Part shown: in pieces, positions 49,113-57,534 of the stretch | How the letters are laid out: each line of letters starts with the position of its first letter | How positions within the stretch are numbered: the first letter of the stretch is position 1 | Origin: Pseudomonas nunensis | Lineage (GTDB): Bacteria; Pseudomonadota; Gammaproteobacteria; Pseudomonadales; Pseudomonadaceae | Direction: 5' to 3' | Assembly (NCBI RefSeq): GCF_024296925.1 | Contig: NZ_CP101125.1 | Location: 6,140,501-6,204,500 of the forward strand | DNA length: 64,000 nucleotides | Translations under genes and position numbers: made by a program | Notes under the pieces: generated by a model | Databases searched by the model: none | Told to the model about the DNA's origin: nothing | The model's input: only the letters and a program-made list of their open reading frames with translations

Positions 49113-50645
49113 TTATTCATGCAGCAGGGGGAAATGAAGGCTGAAACAGGTGCCTTTACCGACCTCACTTAAACATTCGATCCGGCCATCGTGGTGATCC
49201 ACCACAGCCTTGACCATCGACAATCCCAACCCAATACCATCGATACCTTGAGCCGAAGTAAACCGGCGATATTGGCTAAACAGCTCAGGCAATTCGTTGG
49301 CAGCGATGCCTTTGCCCTGATCGGTAAGCTCGCACGTCAGCCAACCCTCGCGACTGCTGACTTGCAGGCTGATACGCGTTCCGGCATCGCTGTACTTGAT
49401 AGCGTTTTCCAGCAAATTGAACAACGCCCGGGTCAGCAAGCCCTGATCGGCCATGATCAAACTTTCCTGGACATCGTCTTCGAGGTGGTGGACTAACTCG
49501 ATCTGCTTCAACTGCGCAATGCTCAAGGACTGGTCGAACACGTCCAGTACCAGCATCGCGAACAGGGTGGGCTGGAATTCATAGGCCTCAGACTCGGCCC
49601 TGGCCAATAATACAAAGCCGTCCGTGAGGTCCAAGGCCCGCCGCACCTGACGCTCAATCTGATCGAACAACTGCGTGTCGCCGCCCACCTGGTGCCGATG
49701 CACATCGAGCAAGGCCAAAATCGCCGAATGCGGCGCCCGCAGGTCGTGGGACAAAAAGCGTAGCAGCACACCACGTTGCTCCTCGGCATCACGTTCGACA
49801 CTAAGGTCGGTCAGACTCAGCAGCCAGCCGATCGGCGTTTCTCCGTCCACGGGCAACAATGCCGCGCGCTCCAGGCGCAGACTGCGTCCTTTGATATCCC
49901 TGAACTCCAGCAGGGCCAACGTCGATAAAAGCGGGCGCGCGCCATTCAGCAATTCCGGGTAGCCCAATCGCGCCAGTTGCTCAAGGATGTCATCGCCCAC
50001 CAGATCGGCGCCGAACAAGTCTCGGGCGTTACGATTGCCGAGCAATATCCGGCCTCGCGGATCACTGATCAACGTCGCTACCGGTAGATACTCCAGTCCA
50101 TCGGCGATAAAGCGCCGGGTATCGCGGGTCCGACTCATGGCTTGTTCCAGCGCCATGATTTGCCCCTGCAAATGATCGCCGGTGGGAAACTGCACCCGTC
50201 GGCGTTCCGGGAAGACTTTCGGTTCGTTGTCCAGTCGCGCCAGTTCCCAGCCGAAATAGCTCAGCACCACACTCAGGCGCCGCCAATTCCAGATCAGGTA
50301 GCCCAGCAGCATGCCCATCAGGCTCGCCGCCGGGGACCACCACCAACGCAGTTCTGCCAGACAGGCGCTGATCAGCAGCGCGCAGCTCATGCCACCCAGC
50401 GTCAGCCACAACGCCAGGCGCGGGCGCAGTAACAGCAAGCCGAGCACGCAAGCGACTAGACTGACTGACAACAACGCCTCCAGCGCTCCCGAACCCTTGA
50501 GCTCACTGGACTGGGCGCTGTACGAGAGCAGGGCAGTCAGGGGCAGCAGGATCAGACTTATCCACAACCACTCCCTGACTAACTGCCGGAATAAACGCTG
50601 GACCTGAGTCGGTTCACGGCTTTCACGACGGCGCTGAATTGTCAT
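49113..50645 (-). CDS. Membrane sensor histidine kinase
   Basis: A 510-residue kinase with four predicted membrane helices in the first 130 residues (LWISLILLPLTALLSYSAQ; VSLVACVLGLLLL; LWLTLGGMSCALLISACLA; SLMGMLLGYLIWNW), a PAS domain (about 185-285), HisKA with LRFLSHDLRAPHSAIL and HATPase with LLENAIKYSD, DQGKGI and GIGLGLSMVK. It has little periplasmic sequence, so it may sense a signal within the membrane. The ATG at 50645 was chosen; a TTG six bases upstream is possible. It is divergent from its probable partner, the response regulator at 50821, with 175 bases between. Confidence 0.9.
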   Translation of the reverse strand: MTIQRRRESREPTQVQRLFRQLVREWLWISLILLPLTALLSYSAQSSELKGSGALEALLSVSLVACVLGLLLLRPRLALWLTLGGMSCALLISACLAELRWWWSPAASLMGMLLGYLIWNWRRLSVVLSYFGWELARLDNEPKVFPERRRVQFPTGDHLQGQIMALEQAMSRTRDTRRFIADGLEYLPVATLISDPRGRILLGNRNARDLFGADLVGDDILEQLARLGYPELLNGARPLLSTLALLEFRDIKGRSLRLERAALLPVDGETPIGWLLSLTDLSVERDAEEQRGVLLRFLSHDLRAPHSAILALLDVHRHQVGGDTQLFDQIERQVRRALDLTDGFVLLARAESEAYEFQPTLFAMLVLDVFDQSLSIAQLKQIELVHHLEDDVQESLIMADQGLLTRALFNLLENAIKYSDAGTRISLQVSSREGWLTCELTDQGKGIAANELPELFSQYRRFTSAQGIDGIGLGLSMVKAVVDHHDGRIECLSEVGKGTCFSLHFPLLHE

Positions 50646-50820
50646 GGGCAAGTCTGATAGGGCAGGGGGAAGGCGTTAGATTCATGAGTCAGGAGTCTGA
50701 TTGGAAGATTGAACCCGAAGAATCATAGCGGACGATGACCGACGCAGGTTTGCTTACTTTCACTCCGCCAGTCGAGCCGGTATCGTCTACCGCCCACCCG
50801 CCCTCAAGGAATTGCCGCAC

Positions 50821-51540
50821 ATGCGTGTCGCGATACTGGACGATGAACCCGCCGAACTGCGCCGGGTCGAACAGACCCTGCACCAAATGGCCGAACCGGG
50901 CGAACAGCCCTGGCTATTGCACAGCTTCGAGCGCGCGGAAGATCTGTTGCGCCAGCTACGCCGGGAAACCTTCGACCTGCTCATCCTCGACTGGCAACTG
51001 CCGGACCTCAGCGGCCTCTCGCTGCTGCGCTGGACCCGCGAACACATGGATGCGCCGCCTGCCGCCATCATGCTCACCAGCCGCGACGCCGAGAGTGACA
51101 TCGTCCAGGCACTGAATGCCGGGGCCGACGACTACGTCAGCAAGCCGTTCCGTCCCAACGAATTGAAAGCCCGTGTCGCTGCTGTATTGCGCAGGCACGG
51201 CCAGCAACGCGCGACGGCTACCGAAGTACTGAGTTTCAATGACCTAGTGTTTGATGACGCTGAACTGACCGTCACCCGCGCGGGTATCCCCATCGCCATG
51301 ACCGAACGGGAATACAGTCTGGCGCGGTGTTTATTCACCAACCTGGGCCGGCCGTTATCTCGGGAATATCTGTATGGACGATTCTGGAGTCATGAAGAGA
51401 TGGTGTCTTCGCGACCTCTGGACACTCACATCTATCGCCTGCGCAATAAGCTCGGGCTGACGGCTGATCGGGGTTGGCAGCTGCTGACGATTTATGGGTA
51501 TGGGTATCGGTTGGAGAGTGTGGGGGCGGTCGGCGAATAA
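50821..51540 (+). CDS. OmpR-family response regulator
   Basis: A 239-residue regulator with a receiver domain (acidic DDE at the start, phospho-acceptor Asp57 in LLILDWQLPD, Lys in VSKPF) and a C-terminal OmpR-type winged helix (about 140-235, with TEREYSLARCLFTNLGRPLSREYLYGRFW and DTHIYRLRNKLGL). It probably pairs with the divergent kinase. Its target is unknown; it stands at the edge of the accessory region and may regulate it, but this is speculation. The ATG at 50821 follows AAGGAATTG. It ends in a hairpin that may be its terminator. Confidence 0.9.
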   Translation: MRVAILDDEPAELRRVEQTLHQMAEPGEQPWLLHSFERAEDLLRQLRRETFDLLILDWQLPDLSGLSLLRWTREHMDAPPAAIMLTSRDAESDIVQALNAGADDYVSKPFRPNELKARVAAVLRRHGQQRATATEVLSFNDLVFDDAELTVTRAGIPIAMTEREYSLARCLFTNLGRPLSREYLYGRFWSHEEMVSSRPLDTHIYRLRNKLGLTADRGWQLLTIYGYGYRLESVGAVGE

Positions 51541-51554
51541 AGATCAACAGATCG

Positions 51555-51599
51555 CAGCCTTCGGCAGCTACATTTGTTAGGCGGAGCTGCCGAAGGCTG
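51555..51599 (+). terminator. Long hairpin after response regulator, terminator-like
   Basis: CAGCCTTCGGCAGCT at the left is inverted perfectly at 51585-51599, with a 15-base loop, followed by AGATTTTTTGAT. It lies 14 bases after the stop. The stem is related to a repeat common in pseudomonads (GCAGCCTTCGGCAGC), so it is both repeat and probable terminator. Confidence 0.8.
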
Positions 51600-51666
51600 A
51601 GATTTTTTGATGTTCAGGGCGCTGTCTAGTCCTGAAATAGGTTTACATCTGTTTCACATAATAATT

Positions 51667-51682
51667 GGTTCCACGTGGAACA
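51667..51682. other. parS centromere-like site (ParB binding)
   Basis: GGTTCCACGTGGAACA, whose complement TGTTCCACGTGGAACC is an exact match to the perfect 16-base parS palindrome described for Pseudomonas. ParB binds such sites near oriC to organise chromosome segregation. I see no other full site in this window. Confidence 0.88.
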
Positions 51683-52041
51683 GGGCACGGCAACTCATCG
51701 CTTTGAAGCGTGGAAGAAGGCAGGTGGCCTCGATCGCGAGAAGCTTCCCCCTGAACTGAGTAATGACGAAATGACCAGCGCTGCCTCCCAGGGCCAACTA
51801 GTCATTGTTTCCCGAGAAGTGAGTTGCCATGCCCAGTCCAGAGGACTCACCAACCTTCTAGGTGCGCTACTGAGCTGTTGACGCCGACGCCGAATTTACC
51901 CACGTGTAGAGGCAAGACTGATCCATCTCTAAACCTGCACAAATCCAGCACAGACAATGATTCGCGAGAGGAGTCAGACTGGATCAGTGAAATCCCGGCA
52001 GCTGGGTCAATTCCTCATCCGCGCCAGCAGACCAGGTTCCC

Positions 52042-53127
52042 TCAAAGCGCAAATCGTATCCGGGATTCACGGCGTTGTGCCGGAGGTAACGCTTCTCCCC
52101 GTCTCACGGCGGCTAGTAGCTGATCGACTCCGATATGCACGGCATCGGCTTGCACGTTGGACGGCTTGAAATTCGCTGCATTATCGAGACCTTGCCGGTG
52201 CGCCTGAATGATTTTCACGTCCTGACGGATAACAATACGGGTGTACAGATGAATGAACGGACGCAACAGGCGTAGTACCCAGCGGGGTAGCCGGAAGCGG
52301 TAGGCGATGTAGGTGTAGACGCGCGACTGTCTTGAATCTATGGGTGTGATCTGGCTGATGATGAAGAACGCCGAACAGTCGCCCCAGCGGTAGTCGCAGC
52401 GCGTGACGTTGGGTGCGAAAAAACGATCCGTGTGCACCAATGGCTCGCCGTCGGGATTACTGAGCCAGTTCAAGAAACCGATCTTGTCGCCGTTCTCGTG
52501 ATAGGTCACTTCAACGCTCTGCGCTTTACACGCGAGCGTAGCCTCCATTGTTCGCCCCGTGCTGGATCTGAAGATGCCTTCGTGCACAAACACGGTGTGC
52601 GGTACGTCCATGAAGTTCTGCACGAGGCTGCCGACATCTGCCTCGAACGTGTTAATCATGAAATAGGACTGCCAGGGTTTTTCGCCGTAGACCGGTAGCT
52701 TGAACACAGGTTTTTCCTGCGGGTTGCCCGTTCCGGTGTAGACCCAGACAAGTCCGTCCTGTTCTTGCACCGCAAAGTGACGCTGGCGGTATCGATACGC
52801 GGGCGAAGTCGATGAACATGGCATATCGCCGACGCTGGGGATGTGCACCACTTGCCCCTGAGCGTCGTAGCGCCAGCCGTGGTAAGGGCACACCAGGCAA
52901 TCGTCGGCAATCTTACCCGCCGATAAGCGCGTTCCGCGGTGCACGCACTGGTCGAGCAACGCCGCTGCCCGGCCGTCGCGCTGGCGGAAGAGCACCAGGT
53001 TCAGGCCCAGAATCTTCGCCCGGTAAGGTTTGTTTTTGCGCAGTTCTTTCTGTGCGCACGCCACATACCATTGTTCGAGGGTGCCATCGTCCGGCGTCTC
53101 AAGAAGGTTGTTCAAAGGTGCCGACAT
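52042..53127 (-). CDS. Rieske-type aromatic/alkyl hydroxylating oxygenase
   Basis: A 361-residue oxygenase alpha-subunit-like protein. The Rieske [2Fe-2S] ligands are Cys61-x-His63 and Cys80-x2-His83 (spacing CVHR...CPYHGW) and the mononuclear iron site is Asp174-x2-His177-x4-His182 (DVPHTVFVH). The overall pattern matches single-component-type Rieske oxygenases that hydroxylate or desaturate lipid-like or alkyl substrates, needing an electron-transfer partner not found here. It is last in a leftward operon: its start overlaps the GH3 stop by 16 bases. It may carry out hydroxylation or N-oxygenation of the product made by GH3; the substrate is unknown. Confidence 0.85.
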   Translation of the reverse strand: MSAPLNNLLETPDDGTLEQWYVACAQKELRKNKPYRAKILGLNLVLFRQRDGRAAALLDQCVHRGTRLSAGKIADDCLVCPYHGWRYDAQGQVVHIPSVGDMPCSSTSPAYRYRQRHFAVQEQDGLVWVYTGTGNPQEKPVFKLPVYGEKPWQSYFMINTFEADVGSLVQNFMDVPHTVFVHEGIFRSSTGRTMEATLACKAQSVEVTYHENGDKIGFLNWLSNPDGEPLVHTDRFFAPNVTRCDYRWGDCSAFFIISQITPIDSRQSRVYTYIAYRFRLPRWVLRLLRPFIHLYTRIVIRQDVKIIQAHRQGLDNAANFKPSNVQADAVHIGVDQLLAAVRRGEALPPAQRRESRIRFAL

Positions 53128-54713
53128 GAGCTTTCCGTAAGAGCGAGAAGGGCTTCGGCTGTCTCCAGCCGATTGATAAGTGAACGCGGCTTGAAGTCGC
53201 CCGCACGGATGCCGCTCAACTCCGCCGCCTGCTGCAATACATGCGCGAGCTGATCAGCACCGCCGTCGAGCAGGCGCACCTGCACAAGTCCCAGTTGCCC
53301 TAGTCGGCGTGCCAGGCAGTAATGAAAGGCGTCGGACAGTGCCGTCTCGATCGTCAGCGCCAAGGCACTGGCATCAAGGTGGCGGGATGTCGCAACCAGC
53401 GCCGTGTAATGCGGTGGCGACGCGTAGGCATTGGGGATCAGGCAGGCGGCGCCTCTTGTGGCCAGGCAACGGTCGAACAGGTTCTGCACGGTTTGCTCAT
53501 CGAGTTTTTCTCCGACCAGATCACTGGTTCCCGTGGCACGTCCCACGAACTCGACCCGTGGCGTGGCCCCCGACATGCCGACGACGCGGACCCGATCGCC
53601 CAATGCATAGCGGTACAAGCCGCCACCGGTGGTCAGCAGGACCTGCGCCGTTTCTCCCAGGCGTAACGAATGAGAATGGCGCAGAGCGCCGTCTTCGCAG
53701 AGAAATTCCAGATAATGACTGCCGATCGCCAATGGGCATCCAGGCCCGTCGCCGAATGGAATGCTCACGACGCCTTCGGTGGCAAAAAGACTTTTCGGCA
53801 GCCACTGCGTTTGCGGAAAACGCACGGCCAGTTGCGTGAAATAGTGGCGGCTGGGGCCCTCCATCCAGCAACTGACGGCGGCCAGTCGTGGCCATAATTC
53901 GGTGCATACTCCTTGGGATCTCGCTCGGCGCAATGCTGACTGGCGCGACGCTGGAAGCGCGGCTTCCAGCCATGCAAACGTCTGCACATGTTCGGGCGTT
54001 TCGCCGTCGAACAGTGGCTGCAACAGGCTGGTCAGGAAGGTCGGGCTCCACACACTGATAAAGCTCAGATCGGCATCGGCCAGCAAGGCGAGGAGGGTCT
54101 GTCGGCGCCATTGCGACAACTCACCGCTGAACTCGGGAATCAACAAAGTCCCTGCCAGACCGGCGAGATGACTGCCGTGCAAATACGCCAGATCACTGGC
54201 CGACCCGATGCGAATGCCATTGGGTCCCGCCACTGGCATTTGCAAGGGCGGCGACATCGACCAGTAGCTTGATCCGTGGCTTATTCCGGGCACCTGACGA
54301 TGCATGTCGGCTAGCCACACGGTCAGCGCGCTATGCATTTCTGCGAGGAAGGCGCGCGTATAGGGAATCGCTTTCTGCAGCGCGCTGTTTCCGCTCGTAC
54401 GCTCGAAGAACAGCGGAGGGGAGGAGGTCAGAATCGCTTCGGATTCATTTTGCGCGCGCTCGATCCACGGCTGCAGTTGCGCGTAATCGTGGATCGGTAC
54501 GTTATCGCGAAACTGCGTCGAGTCATGCAGCCGAGCAAAGTGGTGGGCGCGGCCGAATGCGCAATCACTATTGGCTTCGAGCAGTCGCAGCAATGCCCGC
54601 TCTTGCGTCGATTGCGGTTGCTCGAGTTGCGTGAGCCATTGATCGAGCGTGGGCTTGGCGCTCTCCAGGAAGGTCTGCCACAGCGCGCGTTTGACATCCA
54701 TGTGGGCGCTCAT
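53112..54713 (-). CDS. GH3-family acyl-adenylating amide synthetase
   Basis: A 533-residue protein with the GH3 fold: the ATP motif ERTSGNSALQKAIPYT (residues 104-119), SLFATEGVVSIPFG, GGLYRYALGDRVRVVG and GRATGTSDLVGEKLDE. GH3 enzymes (plant auxin/jasmonate conjugation, firefly-luciferase superfamily) activate a carboxylic acid as acyl-AMP and join it to an amine, usually an amino acid. Bacterial members are uncommon and of mostly unknown use. The start overlaps the desaturase stop (TGATG), and the stop overlaps the Rieske start, so all three genes are coupled. The likely product is an acyl-amide. Confidence 0.87.
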   Translation of the reverse strand: MSAHMDVKRALWQTFLESAKPTLDQWLTQLEQPQSTQERALLRLLEANSDCAFGRAHHFARLHDSTQFRDNVPIHDYAQLQPWIERAQNESEAILTSSPPLFFERTSGNSALQKAIPYTRAFLAEMHSALTVWLADMHRQVPGISHGSSYWSMSPPLQMPVAGPNGIRIGSASDLAYLHGSHLAGLAGTLLIPEFSGELSQWRRQTLLALLADADLSFISVWSPTFLTSLLQPLFDGETPEHVQTFAWLEAALPASRQSALRRARSQGVCTELWPRLAAVSCWMEGPSRHYFTQLAVRFPQTQWLPKSLFATEGVVSIPFGDGPGCPLAIGSHYLEFLCEDGALRHSHSLRLGETAQVLLTTGGGLYRYALGDRVRVVGMSGATPRVEFVGRATGTSDLVGEKLDEQTVQNLFDRCLATRGAACLIPNAYASPPHYTALVATSRHLDASALALTIETALSDAFHYCLARRLGQLGLVQVRLLDGGADQLAHVLQQAAELSGIRAGDFKPRSLINRLETAEALLALTESSCRHL

Positions 54714-55642
54714 CAGAAGTAAGTCTTGTCCAGTTGCGTCAAGTCATCGGGTAACCGCTGGGGCGGCAGAAAAACCTGCAGCCAGCCATACCAGAGCGGC
54801 CGCGTTTCTTTCAGGTTAGAGGCTTCATGCATCTGCTGCCAATGCATGGCCGAGTGCCGATGATGGGTCAGGTTGTAGTTGAAGTTCAAAAACGCCCAGC
54901 GCACCAGATGCGGGGCCCGCATGTTATAGGCGCCCTCTACGACATCCAGCGGCGTGCGCATGTGGTACACCCACTGCAGCGACGACCAGGAAAATGCAAA
55001 AGCGAGATAGGCGATGAGCACAACGTGCCACGTCCATCCCAGCAAGAGTCCGATCGATAACCACGCGGCGACGCCGGCAATGACTTCCCGGCGGATGCGT
55101 TTGAAGTCGGCGCTGGAGAAATCCTTGAAAGCCGCGGCATAAGTATTGACCTCTGCGGTTTGCGACCACTTGTCCGTGATGCGGGCCGGCAGCACCGGCA
55201 ATAAAAGACTGCCGACAAACGCCGCCAGCCAGATACCGCCGAGCACCGCAAAGTAGTACTCGATACGCTTGCGCCACAGCGACTCATCCGCGACCGCGAA
55301 GTCGGCCAGTTCTGCGCGTGTGCGATTGCGCACATGATGCCCGAGATGGTTGATATGGATCAGCGTGGCCGAGGCGCCAAAAAGCGTAGAAGCCCACCAC
55401 ATGACGAAGTAGTTGAGTGATTTGCGACTGTGCGCCAAGCCATGGAAGGACTCGTGCATCATCGAGAAGACACCTTGCATGACCAGACAGAAAGGAACGA
55501 GCACCAGCCATTTGAGCCAACCCGCATCAGTATGGGAAAGCCAGGTCAGGGTCGCGCCCCAAAACAGCGTCTGCAGCGCCAGAACACACAGATTGCTCAC
55601 GTCGAAACGACGCGTTTGCGAAATGTCACTGGAACTGCGCAT
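54713..55642 (-). CDS. Fatty acid desaturase family protein
   Basis: A 309-residue membrane desaturase/hydroxylase with the three histidine boxes: HESFH (63-67), HLGHH (99-103) and a C-terminal HH/H cluster in YNLTHHRHSAMHW (about 256-268). Two hydrophobic pairs (about 17-62 and 150-230) form the membrane domain. It introduces a double bond or a hydroxyl group using a di-iron centre and O2. The amino terminus is polar. It is the first gene of the leftward operon with GH3 and Rieske, and divergent from the PF10118 gene. Its position relative to GH3 suggests it acts on an acyl chain that is later joined to an amine. Confidence 0.85.
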   Translation of the reverse strand: MRSSSDISQTRRFDVSNLCVLALQTLFWGATLTWLSHTDAGWLKWLVLVPFCLVMQGVFSMMHESFHGLAHSRKSLNYFVMWWASTLFGASATLIHINHLGHHVRNRTRAELADFAVADESLWRKRIEYYFAVLGGIWLAAFVGSLLLPVLPARITDKWSQTAEVNTYAAAFKDFSSADFKRIRREVIAGVAAWLSIGLLLGWTWHVVLIAYLAFAFSWSSLQWVYHMRTPLDVVEGAYNMRAPHLVRWAFLNFNYNLTHHRHSAMHWQQMHEASNLKETRPLWYGWLQVFLPPQRLPDDLTQLDKTYF

Positions 55643-55747
55643 ATGGGCTCCTTGAGAAAGGTCGAGTCAAAAAGTATACCGCCCTGACCGCTTCACTAAC
55701 GATCAATTGCTGGCGCGTCGGGGCAACGAGGAACCGCAGAAAACTTT
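55643..55747. promoter_or_regulatory. Divergent promoter region, desaturase / PF10118 gene
   Basis: A 105-base intergenic region between divergent starts, with A/T-rich parts near each gene (e.g. AAAAAGTATAC at about 55670). It should hold the promoters of both operons. No operator motif was recognised. Confidence 0.4.
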
Positions 55748-56626
55748 ATGTCGTATTTAAAACGTCTCTTAACCAGACGCTCGCCGGCGAAACCTGTTTG
55801 CGCAGATATCCCCCGGCGCAATGTGCGCTTTTCACTCGATGAGCAGACTCCTCGCTATTGGTATCGTGGCTGGCCGCACGTAACGCGCTTTTTCGATGGC
55901 CTGTCGATCATGTTTCCACTCGGCGAAAAACTCTTCATCGACAGTGTCGTGCACTTTCGAAAAGCGATCGAAAACGATTCGGCGCTGGCCGAAGCCGTTG
56001 ACGCGTTCGTTTATCAGGAAGCGTCGCATATTCGCGAACATCGTTCGTATAACCAGCAACTCGCGGCACAAGGCGCACCTATCGATGCCCTCGAACAACT
56101 GCTGTTGCGCCGTCAGGAGGTGGGCAACAAGTTTTCGCCGGCGATGCGTCTGGCCATGACGGCCAGCCTGGAACATTTCACCGCGATTCTCTCCGATCAA
56201 CTCCTGCGCAATCCTGCGGTCCTCAAAGGTGCCGATGGAAAGATGGCCATGCTATGGCGCTGGCATGCGATCGAAGAAACCGAACACAAGGCCGTCGCCT
56301 ACGATGTGCTGGGCGTGGTGGTTAGCAATCCGCTCCGGCGATACCTGATGCGATGCGGGGTCATGCTGATCATGACCGGCTACTTTGCAATCGATGTCAT
56401 GTACTTCATTTATCGACTTGCCGGCAATGACGGGCAACTCCGCAACGGGCGCGAGTGGCTGCGTTTGCTCGGCTGGTTATTCGTAAGTCCCGGTCCGCTG
56501 ACCCGTGTGTTTCCTAGATGGCTGGCCTGGTTCATTCCGGGGTTTCATCCCAACCGCCTCGACACCCATGAAGCGCTGGAAGCGGCGCGGCAAACGCTGG
56601 ACGAATATGCTGGGCGCACACCATGA
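55748..56626 (+). CDS. PF10118 putative metal-dependent hydrolase (di-iron-like)
   Basis: A 292-residue protein of the PF10118 'predicted metal-dependent hydrolase' family. Two clusters of acidic/His residues, YQEASHIREH (about 97-106) and AIEETEHKAVAYD (about 175-187), resemble the ExxH pairs of ferritin-like di-iron carboxylate enzymes. That makes an oxygenase as likely as a hydrolase. Weakly hydrophobic segments follow near 205-225. It is paired by ATGA overlap with the alpha/beta hydrolase. Confidence 0.78.
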   Translation: MSYLKRLLTRRSPAKPVCADIPRRNVRFSLDEQTPRYWYRGWPHVTRFFDGLSIMFPLGEKLFIDSVVHFRKAIENDSALAEAVDAFVYQEASHIREHRSYNQQLAAQGAPIDALEQLLLRRQEVGNKFSPAMRLAMTASLEHFTAILSDQLLRNPAVLKGADGKMAMLWRWHAIEETEHKAVAYDVLGVVVSNPLRRYLMRCGVMLIMTGYFAIDVMYFIYRLAGNDGQLRNGREWLRLLGWLFVSPGPLTRVFPRWLAWFIPGFHPNRLDTHEALEAARQTLDEYAGRTP

Positions 56627-57534
56627 TGCGACTTTCGGCGATAACACAAGCCTGGACGCCGAAGGGGTTTGACGACTGGCCACTGCATTTTCCGGCAACC
56701 GAATTCGCAGCGCCCGAGGCACGGCTGGACTGGACAGAACAATTTATCGCGTCCTGGCACAAGCCCATACCCAGCCTTCCCCCAGGCACGTTGGTGGTAC
56801 TGGTTGCCGGACTGTTTTCCGAATGGTTGCCCGGCTGTTTTCAGGATTGTGCGCGGACGTTGCGGCGCCTGGGCTATCCGGTTCTGCGCATGCCCGTGCG
56901 TTCATCTCGGGGCGTCATGGCGCAGGGGCGGCATATCAGCAAGGTGCTCACGGCCGAACTCACGCAGGGGCAACGATTTGTCGTGTTGGCGCACAGCAAG
57001 GGTGGCCTCGACGCGCTCGCGGCATTGGCACAGAACAAGGCATTAAGCGAGGCATGTGATGGCGTGGCGCTGGTGCAACCGCCGACAGGTCCGTCGACGG
57101 TCATGGATGACGTGTTGGCTGGCAGCGCAGGGCAGTCGAGCATCAACTACCCGTTTGATCGCGTTCGCCGCGTGCTGGCGAAAACCCCCTGGGTAGCCGA
57201 TGGCGCGCGGGATATCAGCAGTCTGCGCGACCCGCACATTACCCACCTGCTCAAACACCTGCCCGCCGCCGTGCGGTGCGTGCACGTCGTCAGTTGGAGC
57301 GCTGCCCCCAGTTCGCGCCTCGATACCCATCATGCCCGCCTCAATGCCCGGCGACCCGGTTGGGCTCATGACGGGCAGTTTTACCTCGAGCATCAACGCA
57401 TCGAGGGCATGCCGCAGATCTGTCTGCCCCGGCTCGATCATGGTCAACCGGTGCTGGGCGGCGGTGGCTTTGACGCCACACGTTTCTGGCTGACGCTATT
57501 GGCTGTCGTGCACGGACGCGCTCAGACGAGATAG
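56623..57534 (+). CDS. Alpha/beta hydrolase (lipase/esterase-like)
   Basis: A 303-residue protein with the alpha/beta-hydrolase elements LVVLVAGLFSEW (oxyanion strand), LAHSKGGLDALAAL (nucleophile Ser125 in AHSKG) and late candidate acid and histidine residues (e.g. RLDHGQPVLG). It probably releases an acyl chain or acts on an ester. No signal peptide is obvious. It overlaps the PF10118 gene (ATGA) and converges on the GNAT gene with a 13-base tail overlap. Confidence 0.8.
   Translation: MMRLSAITQAWTPKGFDDWPLHFPATEFAAPEARLDWTEQFIASWHKPIPSLPPGTLVVLVAGLFSEWLPGCFQDCARTLRRLGYPVLRMPVRSSRGVMAQGRHISKVLTAELTQGQRFVVLAHSKGGLDALAALAQNKALSEACDGVALVQPPTGPSTVMDDVLAGSAGQSSINYPFDRVRRVLAKTPWVADGARDISSLRDPHITHLLKHLPAAVRCVHVVSWSAAPSSRLDTHHARLNARRPGWAHDGQFYLEHQRIEGMPQICLPRLDHGQPVLGGGGFDATRFWLTLLAVVHGRAQTR

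Larger units (their letters stand above)
51541..52041. other. Intergenic region with parS and hairpin at island edge
   Basis: This is 500 bases between the response regulator and the Rieske gene. It contains a long hairpin (51555-51599) and a parS site (51667-51682). A 68-codon open frame at 51675-51881 has protein-like composition in part but begins inside parS and has no ribosome site; it may be a gene relic. Nothing else is recognised. Confidence 0.6.
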
